From Patiria pectinifera (taxonomy: Eukaryota > Echinodermata > Asteroidea > Valvatida > Asterinidae): a DNA stretch of 64,000 nucleotides. Shown piece by piece: positions 53,771 through 62,358 of the stretch. Location: contig CM057129.1 in NCBI GenBank assembly GCA_029964075.1, positions 12,019,430-12,083,429 of the forward strand. The letters are read 5' to 3'. The notes beneath the pieces were generated by a model. It ran no database searches and was not told the DNA's origin. It saw only the letters and a list, made by a program, of their open reading frames with translations. The first letter of the stretch is position 1, and every line of letters starts with the position of its first letter. The position numbers and the translations under genes were made by a program.

Positions 53771-56700
53771 CTGAAATGAGAAAGGGAAAAACAAATGGGT
53801 GTACTTGAGTCCATCACAAGTCCTGACAAGTCCCAACAAAACCCATCACAAGTCCTCAAGACTCAAATTAAATCACAAGTTGGCCTGTGACATAAGGATT
53901 CCTTTGTTATAAGATTTTAGGCTTTGCATGGCGGAGTATAAGTATCATTTCGGTTTGCGGTAACACCATGTGGTAATAACTACTGCTAGTAGAGATTTTT
54001 TTCTAAAAAGAACTTGTCTGCTTATTATCAACTTTTGCTATTAAAGTAGTAAGAGACTGTAGAGACCAAAGACAAGTTCTTTAGAACTTAAAGCAGGACT
54101 GTCCTTTTCAGAACTAAAACTACTTTGCGAAAGTTGATAATAAGTAGGACAAGTTCTTTTCGGAACTAAATATCTACTAGCAGTAGTTATTACCACATGG
54201 TGTTACCGCAAACCGAAACGATACCGATTCCTTTGTTATTATTCACCCCCTGAACTTGTAGAAAGGACTTGTGTTTTCCTGGCGACCTCGCATGTGATGG
54301 ACTTGTGATGAACTCAACTACTACACTGGTGTTATGGATTGTTTTTGATTTTTAGCTCACTGGAAGAGGTAGTGGGGCATTGAATATTGGGTTTTTCCGT
54401 TTATCAACGTAATTTTAATTAGCAAGGTTTACTCAACCCTGTCCAAGGGATTGCAGGGCTTTTTTCTTTTACAAGTATGCTTGGTGGGACTTGACAACAA
54501 TTTGCTTAGTGGTTGAGTAGTTAAAGACATCTGCACTAGCAAGCAAGAGGTTCTAGATTCGAGTCCCACCCAAGCAAAACTTTTGAATTTTTTTTTCAAG
54601 AGAGCTCTACTGTGTGGAACACACCAAGCGCGTGTACAGGATTTTGCATGTGCATGTACGTTTCACAAGTCATCACAAGTCAGTCACAAGTCAGTAACAA
54701 ATCATCAAGTTTTAATTTAATTTCAATTGTTCATTTCTTGTTATTTGTGATCTGAGCCAAACTTCACGGCTCTGCTGACCACAGCATTCCGCACTTACAA
54801 TCACCATGCAGTGCTAACAGCGTTAGCAGAAAAACTCTTCGCTAACCCTGAGCAGAATCCTTAGTAACAGGATGCACTCAATTTTTACCTCTGGCGTAAG
54901 GTTGGGGATTTTCTCCAGCATCGACGATGCCTGCATGAAGAACTTGTAGGCCGTGTAGTACACATCCAGCGGGGTCCGGTTGGCATCCATCTTACGGATG
55001 TCCGTCATCTCGCAGAACGTCTCGTACTGCACGAGGGGCGGGGTCAGGACCGCGCTGAAGGCGGCGAAGCGGTGCTCAAAGCGCACCTTCTCGTTGTCAA
55101 ACATGCAGTTGGGGCGCTTCAGCTTACCGTCCATGGTGAAACCCACCACAGCCTGTGGCGAAAGAAAATCATGAGAAGTTACAATCATGTTTATTAGCCT
55201 TTTCAAAATCAAGATAAAAATTTGTAGAGAATCAGTTGCCTCAGAGAATCAGCCGTCATACGACCCGTGCATGACCAAAGAGCACAGCCAGAGATCGAAA
55301 GTGTTTGATTTTTTGTGGAGGGAGGAAAAACTGGAGAGCCCGGATAAACCTTGTGGCACAAGAGAGAATCAATGCACAACTTCTACTCACATATGGCCAG
55401 AGTCGCGAGTCGAACCTGGGCCACAGTGGTGAGAAGCAAGCGCTTTATGCACTAGACGGCAGACAAAGTTGCTTGGAAGACTAAAAGTGGGGAAACTTTT
55501 TTGTAAGGACTGGGGATGTTAAACTGATTATTTTCCAAGTGGCACATAGTTTTACAGACTCATGCATCCTTTATTTTCAGCATGGGGGAATTCTCACCCA
55601 TGCTTTTTTTTTTCAATTCATTTGAAACTCACATTTATTTCCATACCAAATGAGAAATTTAAGCAGAGAATACATGAATAAGTAACTCTTTTGAAGGTAA
55701 GGAAAATTTGAAGAAATAAAAAAAAGTCTGGTCGTGAATTGACATACAATATCAAGCTACCTTGTAGTACGCCGAGCACAGAAGCTGATAGGACTGTGCG
55801 ATGGCTAACTCCCGCTCAAACGGTCGTATCTTGCGTCGTTTGCTTTTCTTCTTGTTGCTGCGACTTTTCGCCGTCGGTTCGGTGAACGCAGCCTCATTGT
55901 CCTGTAACATGCTGTCTGCTCTGGTGATGGTGGAGATGAACCAGGCGTAGAGGAAGTCTGCCAGATACCTGCGAGGGAGGTGACAGTTATAGATGCTACG
56001 TTGTTGAACTCAAACTTTCCACAGGAGTAAGGAATGCACTTGTCGATGGTCAGTATTAGGAGCCACAAACTTGATCTCACACGGAGAATTAGTTTGTGCC
56101 AATAAACGTGCCTCTGTAGTGTGTCAAGTTTCATTTATGCTTATTAGCGAAACACACAACTAGAGTTTGCTTTAGTAGGTAAGCGCTCAGATTTTATGTT
56201 TTGTGTGAAAAGATCATGCATTGAGTCCTTTTCATTTTATGGACCCTTTAATGGATAAATAAGTTTTAGCAAACACAGTCACCATCGAGTGCGTATTCAC
56301 AGTGGACACCTTTTAATCTTCTTCTTCTGTGTCATAAAAATCACGGAAAAAAATCCCACATCGATGAGGGTAAACATACCAGTAGATGTAGTGATACTCA
56401 TGTGCTGCATACAGCTCCAGTTCAAATCCCGACAAGACGTAGCGTATCATGGTGCGCAGTGTGTGGTACATGACCCAGCTGCCGAAACACGCTTGATGGG
56501 GCCACTTGGGATCGGACTTGGTCATGAAGGACAGGACGCCTGCGTCGACCTTCTCAGCCTGAGGAAAAATGCCCGATGAGATCAATACAGGCAGTCCCAA
56601 AAAAATGCTCCACTCTCCTTTTTTTACAAATTCAAGCAAACCTGAATGCATAAATGTTTTTATTATGCATGGTAAGAATGCTATGTGTCCTGGATGTTAT

Positions 56701-59700
56701 CTACCAAAAAAATTGGATCATACTATCAATCCACTAGGGACAGAAATGCTTAAATATGAACTCGCCTCCATTTGCCAACTGTGCTGGGGACTCAAATCTC
56801 CAATTTTCAAATGTCAATTTTTGTCAAGTGTGCTTTTCAAAAATTCTACTTGGTATCTATTATGAAAGACCAGTCATCAGTTGTTGTCAAGCAAACAAGA
56901 GGAAACCAACCAACCATGACATTGTCCATTTATTGGACTTTGACTAAAAATACCTATTTGTAAATCAACCACACGTAACAATTGTGAACAATCAGCTATA
57001 GGTGAACAATTGTTACGTGTGGTTGATTTACAAATTGGTATTTTTTTGGGACACCCTGTAAACGTGATGCTTTCTGTCAAAGCCAGACAATTCTTGAAAC
57101 AAGGATATATGACCAAAACAAAACGTGCGACAACATTTGTTTTGATCAAGCTTGCAATTCGGAATTTAGAAAAAAGGAGGAAATTCTAAACCACACAAGA
57201 CTTTGTACAGTGTTTTTGTAATGGCATTAATGAGAAGTAACAAACGAGGAAATCAGCGGAACCAAGGAAAAGTTGCTTGCCGGTTTGATATACAGATTTG
57301 CAAATTCATAATGCTAAATGTCTAAAATATATTTTACAAGTTTGAGATTGTATTTTTTTAATGATTTGTAAAGGTGTAACAATTCCAGAAATGCAAAACC
57401 CATGACAAGGTAAGTTTTTATTTAATTAATTGTAATTAAAGATACGTTGGAAGGAATACTTGCCTCATCTTGGAGATTGGCAAGCTCCTCAAGGACTTGA
57501 CCCAGTTTGTCCCGCTGTCTGGCCCGGTTGTGACCCTGTATCTGTACTATGGTGCACATGGGCTGTGAAGGATGTAAAATAAACAACACTTGAAGTTGAT
57601 GCTTGTAACATCTTGAGACTGATTTTTGTGATGGGTTGGCTTCGGTTGGGATGGGTAAAGTTGGTTAGGTTTGGATTAGGTAATAGGATCTGGATTGCAG
57701 AAATTCCAGTGGGTTTTTGCTCTAGGGCCTCAAAATTTTGACATGTGAAAGACAGCCAAATGCACAGTACACCATAAACACCTTGCAATATCACACATGC
57801 GTATGTGCCTACTTTTAACTTACAATTCATACATCCGTTTATCGAGCTAGCATGGCCATTGCTATCAGGCATTGCATGCAAAAAAAAAAATCTCTGTGCC
57901 TGCTACACAAGGATTTACTTTTCCAGCCTGTGAAGGGATGAAAAAGCCTGAGTTTGCTTTTCCAAACATGTAATGAAAAATCAGGAGTTCAGGCTATATA
58001 GCCTGAAATCTGGCATCCCTGAAATTGGGCTGGGTTGGGTTGGGTTGGGATGGGTTGGGTTAATGGGTTGGGATGGGTAAAGTTGGTTGGGTTGGTTTGG
58101 GTTAGGTTGGGTTGGGCTGCATTGGGTTGGTTTTGGATCACAATTGCGCTGGTTAGGGTTGGGTTAGATTTGGTAGAGTTGGGCTTGGTTGGGTTGGGTT
58201 GGGCTAGGTTGGGTAGAATTGGGGTAGGGTGGGTTGGGTTGGGTTGGGTTGGGTCGGAATGGGTTGAATTGGGCTGGGTTGGGTTGGGTTGGGTAGGATT
58301 GGGTTGGGTTGGGTTGGGTTGGGTTGGGTCGGATTGGGCTGGGTTGGGTTGGGTTGGGTCGGGTTGGGTTGGGTCGGGTTGGGTTGGGTCGGATTGAGTT
58401 GAATTGGGTTGGGTTGGGTTGGGTTGGGTTGGGTTGGGTAGAATTGGGTTTGGTTGGGTTGGGTCGGATTGAGTTGAATTGGGTTGGGTTGGGTCGGATT
58501 GGGCTGGGTTGGGGGTTGGGTTGGGTCGGATTGGGCTGGGTCGGGGGTTGGGTTGGGTCGGATTGGGTTGCATTGGGTTGGGTTGGGTTGGGTTGGGCTG
58601 GGATGCATGCTCTTGTGTCGATTGTTTTGGTCAAGTTTGGTAGGGTTGGTAGGCCTATTTTCAGAGCTTTAGGGAATAGATCCAAGAATGAAGCCTACCC
58701 TGACAGCATGTAGAAGCAGCGAATCCACCATCTCTTTGACTTGAGAGTTGTTGTAGATCGGGGACCTTGGCACAAGCGCCGGTGGGTACACAAAGGATCG
58801 GATGCAATCTCTCAGGGATTCCTGCACCAATTCCACGCCAAAGACCTTCTTGTTGTTGAACGGGAGAAAGAGGAGTTGCAGCACGGAGCGGGACAGTACA
58901 CAGGGACACTGCTTGCTGACCTCACCGGTGAAATCCTGTCATGCAATCAAACACCACATTTCACTCCCTCAAAATCCTTTAAAATCTCTTTGTTGATTTT
59001 GAATGGTTTAAGTTTGAACACACTCACACTCATTTCAGAGTAGAATTCTAAAAGTCCCGTTGAACAAATTTTGAATTAAGTTTGAGATTTTAAACAGTTA
59101 GGAACAGCGACACTCAAAAGTGTCAAGAGATTGAACATCTCAATAGCACTTCGTACAAAGGATAAAAATAGAAGCAAGTACCCGGATCTCAAACACGCAT
59201 GCTGTACGAACTTCTCGTGTGAAGATTACACGCACGCTTGCAACATGCGAATGAATCCGGCCAGATGTGCATGCATGCATGTGTGCGTGTGATTGTTTGA
59301 AAGTTTGACATCCGAGGTATGCGCACGTACGGCGCGGAGCAAAATGGACGTCATTAGTGCGGAGTGCTATTGTTCAGAATGACTCCAGAGTCTACTGGAT
59401 GGGTATTAACGAAATCTATTAATGCAGGTGAGGGGTCTTTTTTGGCTTACCATGATGGCATGGAAGGAGTTTAGATTGGTCACCTCACAGACTGTCCTTA
59501 ACCTCCCTACCAGACCCTCGAAGTATGTGACGGCTGCAGCACGGTCAATGATCTTGGAGTATCGAGGGAAGGTTGGTGGCAGAAGTCTCTGGTTGACCAG
59601 GGGCTCGAAGCCCATGATCAGAGGGAAATCTGGAATAATTGGGAGAGTCACTGGTTAACCAACGGCTCAAAGCCCATGATGAACGGGAAACCCAGGAATA

Positions 59701-62358
59701 ATTGGGGAGTCTGAGGCTGAGCAACGGCTCAAAGCCCATGATCAGCGGAAAATCGAGGAATAATTGGGAGAGTCACTGGTTACCCAACGGCTCAAAGCCC
59801 GTGATGAATGGGAAACCCAGGAATACTTGGGGAGTCGGAGGCTGAGTAACGGCTCGAAGCCCATGATCAGCGAGAAATCTAGGAATAATTGGGAGAGTCA
59901 CTGGTTAACCAACGGCTCAAAGCCCGTGATGAATTTGAAACCCAGGAATAATTGGGGAGTCTGAGGCTGAGCAACGACTCAAAGCCCATGATCAGCGGGA
60001 AATCTAGGAAAAATTGGGACAGTCACTGGTTAACCTACGGCTCAAAGCCCATGATGAATGGGAAACCCAGGAATAATTTGGGAGTCTCAGGCTGAGCAAC
60101 GGCTCAAAGCCTATGATCAGCGGGAAATCTGGGAATACTGACGAAGTCTCTGGTTAACCAGAGTAACTCATGTATCCGTATTTTCAACTGCTGTGGTCTT
60201 AGCGGTCTGTAGTTGGATACCTAGAGGGGTGGGCTTATAGATGACAGGGTACTGGGTTGATGGGGTAATTGGGTACAGGAGTGATGGGTACTGGGCTGCT
60301 TGGATAATGAATGGGTACCAGATTATAACTGTGTAACTGTTGATAGTTGGATGCCTAGATTGATGGATTTCTGGATGATTGGGTACTGGGTTAATGGAAT
60401 AATTGGGTACTGGGTTAATGGAATAATTGGGTACTGGGCTAATGAGTGGGTACAATATTCTACATGTGACTCTGTCCTTTCATCTGTACTGCTCTGAGCA
60501 GTCTCTGGTTGGATGCCTAGATGGATATATTCCTGGATGATTGGGGTACTGGGTTAATGGGGTACAGCATTGATGGATGTTGGGGTAGTAGGTTAATGAA
60601 TGTGTACAATATTCTACCTGTGACTCTATCGTTCCCATCTGTGTTGCTCTGAGCGGTCTCTGGTTGGATGCCTACATGTAGATGGATGGCTTTCTGGATG
60701 ATTGGGTACTGGGTTAATGGGCTAATTGGGTACCAGGGTAATTAATTGGTACAATATTCTGCCTGTGATTCTGTTCTTCCCATCTGTGTCCCTCTGAGCA
60801 GTCTCTGGTTGGATGCCTAGATGGATGGATTTCTTGATGATTGAGTGCTGGGTTGATCGTTCATGAATAGTTAGTTGGGTACTGGGTTGATGGGTTAATG
60901 GGATAATTGGGTACTGGGCTAATGAAAGGGTACAATGTTCTACCTGTGACTCTGTCCTTTCCATCCGAGTCACTCTGAGCGGTCTCTGGTTGAATGTCTA
61001 GATGGATGGATTTCTGGATGATTGGGTGCTGGGTTAATGGGGTAATTGGGTACTTAGGTAATTAATTGGTACAATATTCTACCTGTGACTCTGTCCTTTC
61101 CATCTGTGTCACTCTGAGCGGTCTCTGGTTGGATGTCTAGATGCATGGATGTCTGGATGATTGGGTACTGGGTTAATGGGGTAATTCGGTACCGGGGTAA
61201 TTAATTGGTACAATATTCTACCTGTGACTCTGTCTTTCCATCTGTGTCACTCTGAGCGGTCTCTGATTGGATGCCTAGATGGATGGATTTCTGGATGATT
61301 GGGTACTGGGTCGATCATGCATGATTAGTAAGTTGGGTACTGGGTTGATGGGTTAATGGGATAATTGGATACTGGGCTAATGGTGGGTACAATGTTCTAC
61401 CTGTGATTCTGTCCTTTCCATCTGTGTCACTCTGATCGGTCTCTGGTTGGATGCCTAGATGGATGGATTTCTTGATGATTGAGTGCTGGGTTGATCATTC
61501 ATGATTAGTTAGTTGGGTACTGGGTTGATGGGTTAATGGGATAATTGGGTACTGGGCTAATGAAAGGGTATGATGTTCTACCTGTGACTCTGTCCTTTCC
61601 ATCCGAGTCACTCTGAGCGGTCTCTGGTTGAATGTCTAGATGGATGGATTTCTGGATGATTGGGTGCTGGGTTTATGGGGTAATTGGGTACTTAGGTAAT
61701 TAATTGGTACAATATTCTACCTGTGACTCTGTCCTTTCCATCCGAGTCACTCTGAGCGGTCTCTGGTTGGATGTCTAGATGCATGGATTTCTGGATGATT
61801 GGGTACTGGGTTAATGGGGTAATTGGGTACCGGGGTAATTAATTGGTACAATATTCTACCTGTGACTCTGTCTTTCCACCTGTGTCACTCTGAGCGGTCT
61901 CTGATTGGATGCCTAGATGGATGGATTTCTGGATGATTGGGTACTGGGTCGATCATGCATGATTAGTAAGTTGGGTACTGGGTTGATGGGTTAATGGGAT
62001 AATTGGGTACTGGGCTAATGGTGGGTACAATGTTCTACCTGTGATTCTGTCCTTTCCATCTGTGTCACTCTGATCGGTCTCTGGTTGGATGCCTAGATGG
62101 ATAGATTTCTGGATGATTGGGTGCTGGGTTGATCATTCATGATTAGTTAGTTGGGTACTGGGTTGATGGGTTAATGGGATAGTTGGGTACTGGGCTAATG
62201 AGTAGGTACAATGTTCTACCTGTGACTCTGTCCTTTCCATCCGTGTCGCTCTGAGTGGTCTCTGGTTGGATGCCTAAATGGATGGATTTCTGGATGAGTG
62301 GAAGTAGATCGCCAGCCTGGATAAGAAGCTTCCGTGCTTCCTCCACTCCCTGCTTCAC
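53630..62358 (-). CDS. NAA35: NAA35 (Mak10), NatC auxiliary subunit gene, 3' part (8 exons)
   Basis: Exons in transcript order: 62358-62220, 59629-59451, 58935-58699, 57562-57464, 56558-56380, 55968-55761, 55152-54889, 53770-53630. They total 1446 nt (481 codons and stop), with all phases consistent. The product matches animal NAA35 over its C-terminal two thirds (about 725 aa in human). Recognised blocks include [49 protein letters not shown] with [15 protein letters not shown] and [18 protein letters not shown]35 scaffolds the NatC complex with NAA30 and NAA38, which acetylates N-termini such as Met-Leu and Met-Ile on cytosolic ribosomes. The 5' exons lie right of the window. One intron uses a GC donor and another is built from exon-derived repeats. 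Confidence 0.96.
53943..54233. mobile_element. Fold-back element with roughly 50-bp inverted ends
   Basis: Left TATCATTTCGGTTTGCGGTA then ACACCATGTGGTAATAAC; the right end is their near-perfect reverse complement (GTTATTACCACATGG...CGAAACGATA). The middle also contains paired AACTTGTC/GACAAGTT words. It is related to 28350-28545. Confidence 0.85.
54501..54578 (+). repeat. tRNA-like SINE head
   Basis: TTTGCTTAGTGGTTGAGTAG at the start and GATTCGAGTCCCACCCAAGC at the end resemble Pol III A and B boxes with a paired acceptor end. A T-rich tail follows. The anticodon arm is not clear, so it is probably SINE-derived. Confidence 0.5.
54889..55152 (-). CDS. NAA35: NAA35 exon: RFEHRFA block
   Basis: The acceptor is ttcgccacag and the donor GTAAAA. 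It encodes [20 protein letters not shown] then [20 protein letters not shown] and [13 protein letters not shown], matching FDMDGKVRKP.FELD.E.VRYEHRFAPFN.V.TPP and ILENIPN. It is GC-rich relative to the flanking introns. Confidence 0.96.
55290..55465 (-). repeat. tRNA-derived SINE fragment
   Basis: The - strand reads AGCGCTTGCTTCTCACCACT, then GGCCCAGGTTCGACTCGCGA (B box) and a body ending GCTCTCCAGTTTTCCTCCCT. This layout is well known from SINEs of marine invertebrates. It lies in the intron upstream of exon 55152-54889. The rest of that intron is unremarkable. Confidence 0.6.
55761..55968 (-). CDS. NAA35: NAA35 exon: basic linker region
   Basis: The acceptor is ccctcgcag and the donor GTAGCT. 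It completes the Trp of IYW and encodes [20 protein letters not shown] then a Lys/Arg-rich stretch ([20 protein letters not shown]) and [13 protein letters not shown]. The basic run followed by RP..RE matches the KKxKKKKKVRPLSRE segment of vertebrate NAA35. Confidence 0.95.
55969..56379. other. NAA35 intron, nothing recognised
   Basis: 411 bp with consensus borders. I saw no repeat or RNA feature. Confidence 0.6.
56380..56558 (-). CDS. NAA35: NAA35 exon: LSGFELELY...HEYHYIYW block
   Basis: The acceptor is tttttcctcag and the donor GTATGT. It encodes [20 protein letters not shown] then [20 protein letters not shown] and [20 protein letters not shown]. The last block is highly conserved in NAA35. 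A mariner-type MITE ends only 26-28 bp upstream of the acceptor. Confidence 0.97.
56588..57058. mobile_element. mariner-type MITE in an NAA35 intron
   Basis: CAGGCAGTCCCAAAAAAAT at 56588 and ATTTTTTTGGGACACCCTG ending at 57058 form inverted ends with TA on both sides (56586-56587, 57059-57060). Its right half has a strong internal palindrome (arms near 56945-56985 and 57005-57047 with AAATCAACCACACGTAACAA). No transposase was seen. Confidence 0.82.
57061..57463. other. Rest of NAA35 intron, nothing recognised
   Basis: AT-rich sequence between the MITE and the GC donor of exon 57562-57464. No further repeats were seen. Confidence 0.6.
57464..57562 (-). CDS. NAA35: NAA35 exon: [12 protein letters not shown] block, GC donor
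   Basis: The acceptor is tccttcacag. The exon ends GATGAG and is followed by GCAAGT, a consensus GC-type donor rather than GT. It is 99 nt, phase 0 at both ends. It encodes [20 protein letters not shown] then [12 protein letters not shown], continuing into AEKVDA of the next exon exactly as in the family (LQDEAEKVDA). Confidence 0.95.
58020..58605 (+). repeat. (GGGTT)n pentanucleotide array
   Basis: Nearly 600 bp of GGGTT units with scattered changes (GGGTC, GGGCT, GAATT), mostly in the + orientation, so the NAA35 transcript carries (AACCC)n. It lies just downstream of the donor of exon 58935-58699. A looser version occurs at 57630-57680. The open frames here (Pro/Asn/Thr/Gln or Gly/Trp/Val repeats) are artefacts. 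Confidence 0.92.
58699..58935 (-). CDS. NAA35: NAA35 exon: NNKKVFG block
   Basis: The acceptor is gcatgacag and the donor GTAGGC. Both ends are phase 0 (237 nt). It encodes [20 protein letters not shown] then [20 protein letters not shown] and [19 protein letters not shown], matching family text SPCVLSRSLLQ....DNKKVFG and SFV.PP.L.P..YLYNN.Q. Confidence 0.96.
58936..59450. other. NAA35 intron, nothing recognised
   Basis: 515 bp with consensus borders. A GCATGCATGCATGTGTGCG stretch lies near 59269. No other feature was seen. Confidence 0.6.
59451..59629 (-). CDS. NAA35: NAA35 exon: [19 protein letters not shown] block
   Basis: The acceptor is attattccag and the donor GTAAGC. It encodes [20 protein letters not shown] then [10 protein letters not shown] and [14 protein letters not shown]. 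The first block is one of the most conserved strings in NAA35 proteins. The exon's 5' end and acceptor are the seed of the 125-bp array upstream. Confidence 0.97.
59630..60165. repeat. 125-bp array derived from the acceptor end of NAA35 exon 59451-59629
   Basis: CCCATGATCAG, part of the exon at 59611, recurs at 59735, 59860, 59985 and 60110 (spacing 124-125). Each unit has two related 62-bp halves ending ACGGCTCAAAG. Read on the - strand the copies repeat the exon start (GATTTCCC...ATCATGGGCTTTGAGCC) together with its AATTATTCC-AG acceptor. Three of the four full copies keep an AG at the acceptor position. Confidence 0.93.
60166..62219. repeat. 139/180-bp array derived from the donor end of NAA35 exon 62220-62358
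   Basis: GTCTCTGGTTGGATG words from the exon recur at about 60501, 60656, 60801, 60982, 61121, 61259, 61439, 61620, 61759, 61898 and 62078, with the real exon at 62257. Spacings of 138-139 and 179-181 alternate as a higher-order unit of about 638 bp. Each copy carries the last 70 nt of the exon and most keep the ACAG/GTAGAA donor. Degenerate copies continue left to about 60166. Confidence 0.93.
62220..62358 (-). CDS. NAA35: NAA35 exon (first in window)
   Basis: On the - strand the acceptor is gtcttgcag and the donor GTAGAA. It opens in phase 0 and ends in phase 1. It encodes [20 protein letters not shown] and then [20 protein letters not shown], matching the family segment EAQKLM.QAADLL..I..S...GIQ. 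The last 70 nt plus the donor are copied about 11 times in the following intron. Confidence 0.92.

Larger units (their letters stand above)
53771..54888. other. Last NAA35 intron: 10-bp repeats, fold-back element, SINE-like piece
   Basis: CACAAGTCC/GACTTGTGA-type words lie at 53810-53880 (45-110 nt upstream of the acceptor) and at 54655-54710. The fold-back element occupies 53943-54233 and a tRNA-like sequence 54501-54578. Confidence 0.75.

Noticed and set aside
57989-58713. Pro/Asn/Thr/Gln-rich and Gly/Trp/Val-rich open frames
   Set aside because: They are translations of the GGGTT pentanucleotide array.
60722-62219. Frames repeating [10 protein letters not shown] as extra NAA35 exons
   Set aside because: They are tandem copies of the 3' part of exon 62220-62358. 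A single inclusion (70 nt) would shift the frame, and NAA35 orthologues have this segment once. Occasional use is listed as a question, not as annotation.
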